The notes beneath the pieces were generated by a model. It had not been told where the DNA came from. It made no database searches and was given only the letters and a program-made list of their open reading frames with translations. The position numbers and the translations under genes were made by a program. Source: Streptomyces camponoticapitis (GTDB lineage: Bacteria; Actinomycetota; Actinomycetes; Streptomycetales; Streptomycetaceae). Taken from it: 52,592 bases of DNA. The DNA is taken from NCBI RefSeq assembly GCF_014646115.1, contig NZ_BMMV01000038.1, forward strand, positions 1 to 52,592, written 5' to 3'. Shown here one piece after another: positions 8,021-17,049 of this stretch (its first letter is position 1; each line of letters opens with the position of its first letter).

Positions 8021-8057
8021 CAACCTTGACATCAGTGAGATGGCAAGACGCTGATAC
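8021..8057 (+). promoter_or_regulatory. MerR-type promoter of the decayed paralogue
   Basis: CAACCTTGACATCAGTGAGA repeats almost exactly the sequence at 3877-3896 near the exporter promoter. TTGACA (8026-8031) and TGATAC (8052-8057) are 20 bp apart. It precedes the merR fragment, supporting a duplicated and degraded regulatory module. Confidence 0.6.
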
Positions 8058-8066
8058 GGAGTTGTG

Positions 8067-8219
8067 ATGAGGATCAAGCAGTTACCCGAGCGGACGGGTG
8101 TCCCCTCCCCGATGCTGCGCTACTACGAGGAGTCGCAAGTTGCTATAGGCAAGCAGATTTGCAGCTTGCTGAATGCTGGTCTCACGACTGAGATCGTCAG
8201 GGCTGTGCTCCCCTTCTGA
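8067..8219 (+). pseudogene. Truncated merR paralogue
   Basis: The 50-residue frame begins MRIKQLPERTGVPSPMLRYY, then jumps over the region equal to residues 23-50 of the intact regulator at 6150-6524, and resumes with LLNAGLTTEIVRAVLPF before a stop. The internal deletion removes the wing, so DNA binding should be lost. It lies immediately before IS3 and IS110 relics. Confidence 0.8.
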
Positions 8220-8266
8220 AGCGCTCCGGGTCTGATGGAGACTCGATTCCCTGAGAGGACCGAGTC

Positions 8267-8593
8267 ATGGCACGTCCGTCTCCCTACCCTGCTGAGCTTC
8301 GTGAGCGTGCGGTGCGCATGGTCGCGGAGATCCGCCCGAACCACCCGTCCGAGTAGGCCGCGATGAAGGCGGTCGCGGCCAAGTCGGGGATCGGCGCGGC
8401 CGAGACGATGCGGACCTGGGTCCGCAAGGCCGAGGTGGACGCCGGCCAGCGGCCCGGAGTCATGTCCGAGGAGTCTGCGGAAATCAAGCGGCTGTGCGCC
8501 GAGAACGCCGAACTGCGAAGGACTGGCGAGATCTTGAAGGCGGCATCGGCTTTCTTCGCGTCAATGTCAGCCTCTGGGGCCTACGGGCGATGA
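8267..8593 (+). pseudogene. IS3-family OrfA relic
   Basis: The frame reads MARPSPYPAELRERAVRMVAE, an IS3 OrfA start. It is broken by an in-frame TAG at 8354-8356, probably from a Trp codon, and continues through the leucine-zipper stretch EIKRLCAENAELRRTGEILKAASAFFA. The normal ending and OrfB are absent, and the sequence runs into an IS110 relic. Confidence 0.8.
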
Positions 8594-8772
8594 CACAGTG
8601 GCAGATACCGGCGGGGCTGGCTCTGAACGGTGGCCTATCGGCGATGTACCGCCCCGCCGGCCCGGTCCTCTGCCCCGGAGGGGCCTGATAGGAACGTGCC
8701 GCGCGAGCCCGATCGAGGCGCGCCCCGCGGTGGAGGCCTCGCTCAACTCTCCACCGGACTGCGGAGGTTGCC

Positions 8773-9635
8773 TTGCACGTTGTCGGTATCTACGCTCACA
8801 AGAAAACGCATACGCTGGTCGCGGTCGACCAGCTGGGACGCAGAGCGGACGAGATCACCGTCAAGGCCAGTCCGTCCGATCATTTCCGGGCGCTCAAGTG
8901 GATTGCCCGATTCGGGCAGGCCCTGCTGGCTATCGAGGACTGCCGCCATCTGACCCGGCGGTTCGAAGCGGATCTCCTGCTTGCCGACCATTCGGTGGTC
9001 TGGGTGCATGCGCGGGCTCATGGCCGGGGCCCGACGCTCGGCCCGGGAGCGGGGCAAGTCCGACCCGATCGACGCCGAGGCGGTCGCGCGGATCGCCCTG
9101 GGGGAACCGAGGCTGCCGCGCGCCAGCCTCGCCGGATCCGCGCGGGACGTCAATCTGATGGTCGACCACCGCCGACGCGTGGCGCGGAGCCGGACCGCTG
9201 CGGCGAACAAGCTGCGCCGGTTCCTCCACGAGAGCGACCCTGAGCTCCTGGTTCCTTCCCGGAAATTACGCCGCCTGCGCGTATTCGACATGATGGCTGC
9301 CGAGCTCGGCCGCGCGGTAGTCGGCGTGGAGATCGCCCGTGACCTTGTGGGCGAGTGCCGCAGGCTGACCGAGCAAATCAACGGTCCGGCGGCACGCTTG
9401 CGCAGGCTGGTGGAGGCGCTGGCGCCCTCGCTGCTGGATATCCCCGGGTGCTGGGGGTCAGCGCTACCGTCGTCATCGGTGAGACGGCCGGTGCCGTCCG
9501 GTCCCAGTCGAAGGATGCGTTCGCACACTTCACCGGCAGGGCTCCCATTCCCGTGTGGGAACAAGGTCCGCGCCCGACTCAGCCGGGGTAGGAACCGTTC
9601 GATCAACCCTGCACTGCACATGATCGCGGTCACGC
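8773..9635 (+). pseudogene. IS110-family transposase relic
   Basis: The remains span several frames: VGIYAHKKTHTLVAVDQLGR (8779 on), GKSDPIDAEAVARIALGEP (about 9053), the C-terminal LDIPGVLGVSATVVIGETAG (about 9440), then a final NRSINPALHMIAVTRR. At least two frameshifts separate them. In the N-terminal DEDD motif, where family members have GxDxHKxxH, the Asp is Tyr, so the RuvC-like site is lost too. Its right end abuts the exporter relic. Confidence 0.85.
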
Positions 9636-10530
9636 GGCGATCCCCTCCATGCTGGCCACCGCCTCCTGGCTGATGCGCCATCTGTTCGTGGCAGCCCTGA
9701 CGGGGTTCGTGATCGCCAACCTCGCGCCCGTCCTCTCCGTCAGTTTCCCCATCACAAGGGGTGCCCGGTTCATCGCAGGCGCCTCCTCGGGCGTGGTCTG
9801 GAGCCCCGTCGGTGACTACGCGGCGCGTCTGTGGGACCCGGGCTGAAGGGTCGGGCGATGGCGTTCGCCATGGCCAGCATTCCTGCGGCCCCGTCTCTCG
9901 GAGTTCCCGTCGGCACGTTGCACGGCAAGGCAGTCGGATGGCAGCTCACGTTCGGCATCGTCACGATCCAGACGGGGCTACTGATCATCTGGGCCCTCTG
10001 GAAGCTGCCGAACTTCTCCGGCCAGAAGGCGGAGGACAGGGTGCCGTGCAACCGCATGCTGCGCCGCACGGTGTGCGCACCGTCCTCGTTGTGACGGGCG
10101 CATTCGTCCTCGCGCACACCATCCTCTACGCCTACATCGCGCCGATCCTCAGCGACGCCTGCCGGCACGCTCAGGTTCAGTGGATCCTTCTCGACTTCGG
10201 CAGCGCCTCGATCATCGGCATCTGGCTCACGGGCGCGCTCATGGACCGCCACCACCGCAAACTGGTCATCCTCACCATCGTGCTCTTCACCACAGCCGCA
10301 GCAGTCCTTGCCATCGCCTCCTCCAGCCCTGCCGTCGATTATGTCGCGGCCGCAGTCTGGGGACTCGCGTTCGGAGGAACAGTCACCTTGCTGCAGTCAG
10401 CATTGATGGAGCCAGCGGGCAAACACGCCGACGCGGCCCAGCCGTCGATTAGTGACCATTTGGAACATGGGAATCGGCCTCGGCGGCCTGGTCGGCGGCC
10501 GGCCTCGGCTCCCACCCGACTTGGCGGGGC
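9636..10530 (+). pseudogene. MFS exporter relic, paralogue of the 2.6-3.8 kb gene
   Basis: The frames, in order, match the intact exporter: MLATASWLMRHLFVAALTGF, MAFAMASIPAAPSLGVPVG, RTVLVVTGAFVLAHTILYAY, VQWILLDFGSASIIGIWLTG, VWGLAFGGTVTLLQSALMEP, then WNMGIGLGGLVGG. The first 75 or so residues are missing, cut at the IS110 junction near 9636. At least three frameshifts follow. Together with the promoter and merR pieces at 8.0-8.2 kb it shows that a second copy of the resistance module once existed here. Confidence 0.85.
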
Positions 10531-10856
10531 AGGTGACAGGGAGCAGTGCGGAAGCGGGCCCCCGAGCAGGCGGTGCTGCTTCGCGCCGAGGGCGCCTCGT
10601 CGTGGACAGTAGACGCGGCGTGCACCGACGAGCGGGGCGGGCCATACGGCAATAGGCTGGAGTAGAACAAGTGGTTCCGTCGCTGGCGGTGAGGCCTGTG
10701 AGGTGATTGCACCTTAGCTATCTAAAGCAGACCGACTGGGAGCATCAATTGTCCCTACTGCTTCAATAGCGATTAGAGACCAGGTTTCAATGTGAGGCCA
10801 TCAACCCCGCGTCTCGCGCTTCTCCGACCGGATTTCTTCGCAGAGAGGTAAGAAGC

Positions 10857-11714
10857 ATGTCCACGCACTTCCATACAATCAAAATCAACGGACTCGACAT
10901 CTTCTACCGGGAGGCAGGCCCTGCTGACGGGCCCGTGGTTCTGCTACTGCACGGCTTCCCGACGTCGTCCTGGCAGTACCGCAATCTGATCCCCGCACTG
11001 GCCGACAAGTACAGAGTCATCGCGCCGGACTACCCCGGCTTCGGACATTCGGCCGTCCCGGACCGGTCTGAGTTCGACTACACCTTCGCCAACTACGCGG
11101 ACCTCATGAAGGGCCTCGTCGACCAGCTCGGGATCGACCGCTACGCGATCTACGTGTTCGACTACGGAGCCCCAACCGGCTTCCGCCTCGCCCTCCAGGC
11201 ACCGGAGAAGGTCAGCGCGCTGATCGTGCAAAACGGCAACGCCTACGAGGAGGGCTTGCGTGAGTTCTGGGACCCGATCAAGAAGTACTGGGACGAGGAC
11301 AGCGAGGAGAACCGCAGGGCGCTTACACCTGTCTTCGCCGACGAGGCGATCAAGTCGCAGTACACAACCGGCGTGCGGGACGTGGCTCGCCTGGACCCGG
11401 ACAGCTGGCTTCACGACAGCACCCAGCTTGCCCGCCAGGGAAACTGGGACGTCCAGCTCGACCTGTTCCACGACTACGGCACTAATGTCACCCTCTACCC
11501 ACAGTTCCAGGAGTACTTCCGGAACTACCAGCCCCCCACCCTGATCGTCTGGGGGCGGCATGACCTCATCTTCCCGCCGGACGGTGCATACCCCTACCTC
11601 GAAGACCTGCCCAAGGCAGAGTTCCATCTGCTCGACACCGGCCACTTCCTACTGGAAGACAAGTTCGACGTCGCTGTTCCGATCATGCACGACTTCCTCG
11701 ACCGCAGTATTTGA
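10857..11714 (+). CDS. Alpha/beta hydrolase, haloalkane dehalogenase/epoxide hydrolase type
   Basis: This 285-residue alpha/beta hydrolase has LLLHGFPTSSWQYRNLIP (30-47), DYPGFGHS (58-65) and a nucleophile elbow Y-V-F-D102-Y-G-A-P. The Asp nucleophile is typical of haloalkane dehalogenases and epoxide hydrolases rather than esterases. The cap domain has many acidic and aromatic residues, and the C-terminal DTGHFLLED supplies the His. The RBS is GAGAGG before ATG 10857. It stands alone. The 210-bp upstream gap (10646-10856) should hold its promoter, but no clear -35/-10 stands out. Annotation pipelines would call such a protein a fluoroacetate or haloacetate dehalogenase-like hydrolase; the substrate is unknown. 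Confidence 0.88.
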   Translation: MSTHFHTIKINGLDIFYREAGPADGPVVLLLHGFPTSSWQYRNLIPALADKYRVIAPDYPGFGHSAVPDRSEFDYTFANYADLMKGLVDQLGIDRYAIYVFDYGAPTGFRLALQAPEKVSALIVQNGNAYEEGLREFWDPIKKYWDEDSEENRRALTPVFADEAIKSQYTTGVRDVARLDPDSWLHDSTQLARQGNWDVQLDLFHDYGTNVTLYPQFQEYFRNYQPPTLIVWGRHDLIFPPDGAYPYLEDLPKAEFHLLDTGHFLLEDKFDVAVPIMHDFLDRSI

Positions 11715-11790
11715 GTGTCGTGGCTCCATCGGAGCTGCTGATCGAGTCTGTGTTCGCAGTTGATGTCAACCGCACTGGTCCTCTAACGAC

Positions 11791-11950
11791 TCTCCATCGC
11801 ACAGGACCGTCTATGACTACTGCGCGAAGGCTGAGGCGGGCGGCACTTGCCAGCGGGTCCACGATCTGTTGCGGGACAAAACCCGCCGCGCCCGCGAGGT
11901 CGCGCTCGGTGTTGTGGATGCGCAGGTCGGCCCGGTTCAGGCCGAGGCCA
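11791..11950 (+). pseudogene. IS5-family transposase relic
   Basis: One open stretch reads SPSHRTVYDYCAKAEAGGTC, then QRVHDLLRDKTRR and ALGVVDAQ. This follows the IS5 pattern TVYYYFxxWxxDGTWQRIHDxLR followed by the first catalytic Asp (VVDAQ). It abuts, and probably supplies the stop codon of, the ferredoxin reductase gene on the other strand. Confidence 0.6.
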
Positions 11951-13142
11951 TGGCCGTCAGGTCGTCGGCCAGCTGTTCTCTGTACTGGGCGATGCGTCCC
12001 GCGCGGTTCGCGGTGACTGCTCCCACGAGTCGTCCGTCGCGGTAGTAGGCCACCTCCAAGCGCCTTCGCTCCAGGTCGAGTTCAAGGGTCCGAGCCCGAT
12101 CGGCTTCCATGGGCAGTCCCACGGCCCGGAAGCGGACACCGTACTGGCTGGACCAGAACGAGGCGACGGGACGGTAGACGGCCGGGGCATAGGGGTTGAG
12201 GAGTGTGCGTGCCGCTGTTCTCGCCTGTTCCACCGCGTGGCTCCAGTGGCCGAGGCTGAGGAGTCGCGCCGTGTGGGGGTGGGGAAACCGTGTGACGTCC
12301 CCGGCGCCGACGACCCTGTGATGTGGCCGGCCGTCGGCACCTACGGCGCGGGCGTGGGCGTCTGTGACCAGCCCTCGATCCAGTTGAAGTCCCGAGTGTG
12401 TGAGCCATTCGGTACAGGGTGTGGCCCCCAGCGCGAGCACCGCGGTGTCGGCGCCCACCCTGTGTGTGTCGTTGAGGGTGACGGAGGTGACGCGCTGCTG
12501 TCCGTGCAGTGCGGTGAGGGTGGCGAAAGACAGCAGGGACACACCTGCGGCGCGGTGGAGTTCCGCGACGAAGAAGGCCGCGTCCTCACCCATCGGGCGG
12601 TGCAGGGGCGCCGGCCCCTGGTGCGCGAGAAGTACGTCGTGCCCCAGCTCACGCACCGTCGCTGCGGCTTCGCTGCCGATGAATCCGCCTCCGACGACGA
12701 GGATCCGGCGCCGCGCACCGCGGAGGTCGTGCCGCAGCGCCGTAGCGTCGTCGAGCGTCCGGATGGTGTGCACACCTGCGGCCGGACGCGGAGCGGGCCA
12801 GGAACGTGCTCCGGCACCGGTGGCGATGACGAGACCGTCGTACGGGACGACATGCCCGTCATCCAGGTGCACTGTGCGTTCACGCGGCTCGAGGTGGAGT
12901 GCTCGCCGGCCGTAGAGCTCCGTCAGTCCGAGAGCGGAGGTGTCCGCCAGGGACAGCGACTCGTGCCCCGCGTCGGAGGTGAGGAATTCCTTCGACAGGG
13001 GCGGTCTGTCATAGGGGCCATAGGGTTCCTCGCCGACCAGGGTGATCGGGCCTGTGTGTCCCTCGTCCCGCAAGGCCCGCACCGTGTTGAGCCCGGCGAG
13101 CGAGGCACCGACGACGACGACACGCATCGCCTGCGTGTTCAT
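11937..13142 (-). CDS. FAD-dependent ferredoxin reductase
   Basis: This 401-residue NAD(P)H:ferredoxin reductase of the pyridine-nucleotide-disulfide type passes electrons from NAD(P)H to the ferredoxin encoded upstream. It has an N-terminal FAD Rossmann motif VVVVGASLAGLNTVRALR (about 8-25), DRPPLSKEFL, the second FAD motif near YDGLVIATGA, and the NAD-binding RILVVGGGFIGSEAAATVREL (about 146-166). The GAGDV FAD motif comes before the C-terminal domain. Its ATG at 13142 overlaps the ferredoxin stop as ATGA. It ends inside an IS5 relic, so a few C-terminal residues may be altered. No cytochrome P450 gene is in the operon. Confidence 0.92.
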   Translation of the reverse strand: MNTQAMRVVVVGASLAGLNTVRALRDEGHTGPITLVGEEPYGPYDRPPLSKEFLTSDAGHESLSLADTSALGLTELYGRRALHLEPRERTVHLDDGHVVPYDGLVIATGAGARSWPAPRPAAGVHTIRTLDDATALRHDLRGARRRILVVGGGFIGSEAAATVRELGHDVLLAHQGPAPLHRPMGEDAAFFVAELHRAAGVSLLSFATLTALHGQQRVTSVTLNDTHRVGADTAVLALGATPCTEWLTHSGLQLDRGLVTDAHARAVGADGRPHHRVVGAGDVTRFPHPHTARLLSLGHWSHAVEQARTAARTLLNPYAPAVYRPVASFWSSQYGVRFRAVGLPMEADRARTLELDLERRRLEVAYYRDGRLVGAVTANRAGRIAQYREQLADDLTAMASA

Positions 13143-13396
13143 CGCGAGGACTCGGGGCCATCGGCGGGGGCGTCGCCCTCGGTGCCGTGTTCGACACGGA
13201 TCGCCCGCACGGGGCACGCCGCCGCGGCGGCGGCGACCTTCTTGTACTGGGAGACGTCGGGATTCGGCTCGTAGACTAGGATGTCGTCCTCGTCGAAGGC
13301 GAACACCTGGGGCGCGGCGAAGACACACTGACCGTGACTCTCGCACAGGTTCATGTCGACGATCACTTTAAGACCAGCGACGGGGCGCTCGGTCAT
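13139..13396 (-). CDS. P450-type [3Fe-4S]/[4Fe-4S] ferredoxin
   Basis: This 85-residue ferredoxin has ligands in the pattern C18-x2-H21-x2-C24 (NLCESHGQCVFAAPQVF) and C61-P. That is the single-cluster arrangement of ferredoxins serving actinobacterial cytochromes P450; His at the second position suggests a [3Fe-4S] or His-ligated cluster. The acidic C-terminal tail is about 15 residues. It overlaps both neighbours by 4 bp (ATGA), between the split-barrel protein and the reductase, so the three are translated as a unit. Confidence 0.92.
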   Translation of the reverse strand: MTERPVAGLKVIVDMNLCESHGQCVFAAPQVFAFDEDDILVYEPNPDVSQYKKVAAAAAACPVRAIRVEHGTEGDAPADGPESSR

Positions 13397-14307
13397 GAGG
13401 TTCCTCCTTCATGTGTGATGGGCGGGTTGAACCGGGAGAACTGGGGATCGGTCCAACGCAGCGGGGAGGCGTTGTCGACGCGCACGAGGCGCTCGACGGT
13501 GAAGTCGACGACGCGCTGTGCTCCCGGAAGAGCGGCTGCGTGGTCCGGGTCCCAGTCCACGGCCGCGGTGCCGGTGAGGTGCAGGAGAGAGCCTGTGGTC
13601 CAGTCGGGGATCATCAGTCCTGCGCGGGGATTGACCTCAAGGTTGCCGAAGGTGTTGAACATCGAGTTACCGACGTAGTCGGGCCAGCGCAGATGCCGGG
13701 GTCCGCGGACTTGGAGGAAGCCGGGGTTGCCTCCGCGGTGGGAGGCGTCGGCGTTGCCGTCCATGTCTGTTGTGGCGATGAAGAAGGTGTCCGTGCTGTC
13801 GATGAGCGCGATGTCCTGTTCGGCGAGCGCGCCTGCTTCCCGTGGCTCGCGGGGAGCAGCGGGCTGCCATTGCGGCACCCTCTTTTGGATGTACTTCGGG
13901 CAGTTCGCGTAGATCCGCTCCAGTGTGATCTCCAGCCCGTCGCGGGTGGGACGGGCGGTGCCGTTCATGCGCATGCGCCGCCGCGTACCGGGTTCGATGG
14001 CGATCATGCCGAGGCGGGTCGGCTCGGCGAGGGTGTGGTGCAGGGGGTCACCGGCGGACAGCGCGGCTGCGACGCTCAGGGAGGACGGTCCGGTGACGGT
14101 GATGAACCCGGGCTCGCCCGCCAGGAGGGAGGACCAGACCTCGCCGCGGTTGTCGGCCGCGCCGATGACGAGCATCTGCTGCTCCTCGATGAAGTCCGCG
14201 GCCACGTCGGGGATCTCGGTCATGATCGCGCCGGAAACCGCCTTGGCCGTCTCTGTCAGACCGGCTCTCTTCTGCACCGCTAGTTCGCCGTGGTGATACG
14301 GGTCCAT
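13393..14307 (-). CDS. Pyridoxamine 5'-phosphate oxidase-family split-barrel protein
   Basis: This 304-residue protein has an FMN-binding split-barrel domain in its second half: DTFFIATTDMDGNADASHRG, FLQVRGPRHLRWPDYVGN, NSMFNTFGNLEVNPRAGLMI and LHLTGTAAVDW. The first half (GELAVQKRAGL, MLVIGAADNRGEVWSSLLAG) looks like a second, diverged barrel. The PPOX family uses FMN, haem or F420; the co-transcribed ferredoxin and reductase suggest that electrons reach this protein through the iron-sulfur protein. The ATG start is at 14307. It is first gene of the trio. The reaction is unknown. Confidence 0.85.
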   Translation of the reverse strand: MDPYHHGELAVQKRAGLTETAKAVSGAIMTEIPDVAADFIEEQQMLVIGAADNRGEVWSSLLAGEPGFITVTGPSSLSVAAALSAGDPLHHTLAEPTRLGMIAIEPGTRRRMRMNGTARPTRDGLEITLERIYANCPKYIQKRVPQWQPAAPREPREAGALAEQDIALIDSTDTFFIATTDMDGNADASHRGGNPGFLQVRGPRHLRWPDYVGNSMFNTFGNLEVNPRAGLMIPDWTTGSLLHLTGTAAVDWDPDHAAALPGAQRVVDFTVERLVRVDNASPLRWTDPQFSRFNPPITHEGGTS

Positions 14308-14513
14308 GTCTGCTCCTCATGATGTCGACGTGTCCGGGCCGCTTGTGGAGCGAGATGCTTTCCAGCAGGTGCGCGGACCGAAAGGAACGCGATCCCTTCG
14401 GGTCTTGGGCTGGAGCGGGAGCTCGTACACGTGGCGGTCGGGCGAGTGGGCCGGGAGGCCGCACGCCGGCCGGGGCGGGCCGGGGGTGGGGCCTCCCGGA
14501 GTGCTGGCCGCTT

Positions 14514-14978
14514 CTAGAAGAAGCCGCAGGTCGGCTCCTGGCCGGCCGGCGCGGGAGCGCCCTCCGCGCCGGTGGGCACGTAGACCTCCAGGCGGATGCC
14601 GTCGGGGTCCTTGAAGAAGATGCCACCGGAGGCGGCGCCCTCGGCGTGGGCTACGACGCCGTCGTGGACGAACTCCGTGTCCAGCTCGCGCAGGACGGCC
14701 TCGGTCGCGGCGATCTCATCGAGGGTGTTCACCTGGAAGGACAGGTGGTGAAGGCCTGCGGTGGCCGTGGCGAAACCTTCCTGGCTCTGCTGCCACAGGG
14801 CGACGAGGATCTCGCCGTCCCGGCCGAGGAAGGCCCAGCGTCGGCTGTCGTCCTTGCCTTCGGCGAGGGTCTCGAGTCCGAGGACTCGCGCGTAGAACGG
14901 CAGCGACCGGTTGAGGTCGGTGACACCGAGGCCGACGTGGCCTGTCTTGAGGGTGGCAGGGGCCAGAGAAGTGGTCAT
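14514..14978 (-). CDS. VOC (glyoxalase/dioxygenase) family protein
   Basis: This 154-residue protein has two betaalphabetabetabeta modules of the vicinal-oxygen-chelate fold. GHVGLGVTDLNRSLPFYARV gives the first metal His, HHLSFQVNTLDE the second, and IFFKDPDGIRLEVYVP the Glu. These suggest a metal-dependent dioxygenase, isomerase or thiol-adduct enzyme. I chose ATG 14978 because GGAAGG sits at proper distance; a longer start is possible but has no RBS. It is divergent from the CGNR regulator across a short operator-bearing gap and is the obvious target of that regulator. Confidence 0.88.
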   Translation of the reverse strand: MTTSLAPATLKTGHVGLGVTDLNRSLPFYARVLGLETLAEGKDDSRRWAFLGRDGEILVALWQQSQEGFATATAGLHHLSFQVNTLDEIAATEAVLRELDTEFVHDGVVAHAEGAASGGIFFKDPDGIRLEVYVPTGAEGAPAPAGQEPTCGFF

Positions 14979-15039
14979 GACGTTCCTTCCGGAGGGCGGA
15001 TGCATGGAGCCGGTGGGCGCTAACAGTCTCGCTCGACCT

Positions 15040-15106
15040 AACCGGCTAACGGAACATTAACGGTTACCTCCCCCACATGCAACCGCTGAAATTTCTTTAG
15101 CCGGTT
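15040..15106. promoter_or_regulatory. Inverted repeat operator between VOC gene and CGNR regulator
   Basis: AACCGGCTAA at 15040-15049 is repeated inverted as TTAGCCGGTT at 15097-15106. Further TTAACGGTTA-like elements lie between them. The gap separates two divergent start codons, so this is probably where the CGNR protein binds. Confidence 0.55.
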
Positions 15107-15156
15107 ATGCTTCGACGGTGTGATGGCATGGACCCCGACACGAAAGGGCGCACCGC

Positions 15157-15741
15157 ATGCACACTCATCCGGCCCACGCCGCCGACGCGGACCCTCGCCC
15201 TCTCCTCGGGGAGCCGTTGCCGCTGGACCTGTTGAACACGCGCTGGGTGGACGACGACGGCGCCCACGACCTGCTTGAGCGCCCGGGCGGACTGGCGATT
15301 TGGCTCTCGTCCGCCGGACTGGCCGACATCGCACCGGACACGCAGGAGACCCTCGGGGCCCTCCTGGCAATCCGGACCGCGCTGAGCTCGATGGTGGCCA
15401 GCGAGGGACCCGAGCTGGAGCGGGCTCGCGAGATGCTCAACGACACACTCGACCACGGCCGCGTGCGACGCCTGCTGGGACCCGCCGGTCCGGAGTCGGT
15501 AGTGGAGACGGACACGCCGGGCTGGAACGCGGCGTGGCGCACGGCCGACCTCTATCTGCGCCTGCTGGAGGAGGGGCCCGACCGCATTCGCAAGTGCGCC
15601 AACCCCGTATGCCCCCTGCGCTTCTACGACACGACCAAGAACGGGGGGCGGCGCTGGTGTTCCATGGGATCCTGCGGCAACCGCGCCAAGACCCGCCGAC
15701 ACTACGAGCGCCACCAGAGTACGCCCAGGCGGGGATGCTGA
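15157..15741 (+). CDS. CGNR zinc-finger (ABATE domain) regulator
   Basis: This 194-residue protein combines an N-terminal ABATE-type helical domain (from LPLDLLNTRWVDDDG to about residue 120) with a C-terminal CGNR zinc finger: KCANPVCPLRFYDTTKNGGR, then WCSMGSCGNRAKTRRHYERH. The four cysteines are spaced C-x4-C and C-x4-C, with the diagnostic CGNR. These proteins are putative stress-responsive transcription factors. It is transcribed away from the VOC gene. Confidence 0.92.
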   Translation: MHTHPAHAADADPRPLLGEPLPLDLLNTRWVDDDGAHDLLERPGGLAIWLSSAGLADIAPDTQETLGALLAIRTALSSMVASEGPELERAREMLNDTLDHGRVRRLLGPAGPESVVETDTPGWNAAWRTADLYLRLLEEGPDRIRKCANPVCPLRFYDTTKNGGRRWCSMGSCGNRAKTRRHYERHQSTPRRGC

Positions 15742-17049
15742 CGGCGCACCACCCCATGCGCCGGCCTGCCCTCAGAAAACCCGGCACCACATACTCTCCG
15801 GCGCCACTCGCTTCAACTGGCAAAATCACTTTCAATGGTTGAATAAGTGGTGATCGGCGCGCGCCATGACGGCCTGCCCGTTGTCGAACGCACGGTGGGA
15901 CCTTGGCCGCCGGGGCTGGCCTGCGGATACGCGCCCGGCGGGCGAACGGGCCGTGGAGAGTCCGATGGAGGGACCCTTGGAAGGGGCGGCCGGGTCCTGG
16001 TCTGCGTCGGCGCCGGGCGTCGATAGCCGCCATAGGCGGCCACTGAGGAAAGGCACCCCTGGTCCGCGGCTGACGAGCAGCACAGCCGCGCGCCCCATCT
16101 CGCCTGGACTCCCCATCAACAAGGCGGGTTGTCCGAACCGGCACCTCAGGGGCCTTCGGCGTGCTCCGTGACCCGGCCTCCGGCCGCGTGCGGGATCTGT
16201 CCGCGCCTCGGTTGGCGCTGTTCTCATCCCGCCGCGCGCCTGCCGTTCGCGCCGGCGTCCGCTGTGACGCTCAGCGCGGGGCGGGCCGCCGGGTGCCGGT
16301 GCAGGCGGACCGACAGCCTCGGCAGCCGTCGCCGAAGCAGCGTGTTGCCGGCCGGGCGGCAAGCGGCGAGGGCCTGGCAGGTGGCTGTCCAGACGTGCTG
16401 GGTGCGGACAAGGTCGCCAGGGAAGGATCGGGCACGCATCATTCGATCACATGTTTGATTCTGCTGTTACGCAGGCCACCGGACGCGCCCGGTCACCTGA
16501 TGTCACCCGCGGGCCGAACGCATGCGCTCGGGCAGGTCCGTCGCGGGCGGTCATCGGCGTGCGTGCCAACCGCCAGGAGCGGGCCTCTCGGTGGGAAATT
16601 CCCCCTGCCGATGCCGGCACGTATGGCCATGGAGTCCTGCGGCGAGAGCGGCGAGGAGACCACCGTCGACGACGCGCCCTCCCGTAAGAGGACCGCCGCG
16701 AGGAAGACGACGAAGAAGACCCCGGCGAAGTGGACGCCGCGACGAAGTCATCCTGCGGCAAGCCCCGGTCGGCGTGAGTAGCGCCCGCGGAGTCTCACTG
16801 GTCGGTGCGGTCGGACGGGTAGAGCCGACGCCGCGCCACAGGTGCCGTAATATTACTTTTGTGACGATCTTGGGAGATCTCCTGAGTACGGTCCGTCGCT
16901 GGATGAGGGCTTTTCGCCAATCGGGCGAACACAGCTCCATCAGAGCCGGGCGTGATCGATCAGCGGTCGGTGACGGCTCTGTTGCCGTACGTATCGCAGG
17001 ACAAAATAGGCAGCGATCAGATACGGGTGAGACGTCCGAGACGCCGCGC
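15742..17049. other. 1.3-kb stretch without a supported gene
   Basis: Several long frames exist on both strands, but none has a family motif, a good start and consistent codon bias. One plus-strand piece near 16612-16779 ends in a Lys/Arg-rich run (RKRTAARKTTKKTPAK) like the tails of nucleoid-associated proteins. It has no clear beginning. The 190 bp directly before the phosphatase gene are less GC-rich at third positions and read as non-coding. Confidence 0.4.

Noticed and set aside
15437..16362. Overlapping minus-strand ORFs of 176-235 residues
   Set aside because: They are rich in Arg, Pro and Gly as expected from random high-GC frames, partly antisense to the CGNR gene, with no motif.
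16522..17049. N-terminal extension of the PP2C phosphatase
   Set aside because: The frame is open, but base composition is not coding-like and domain similarity begins only at about 17050.
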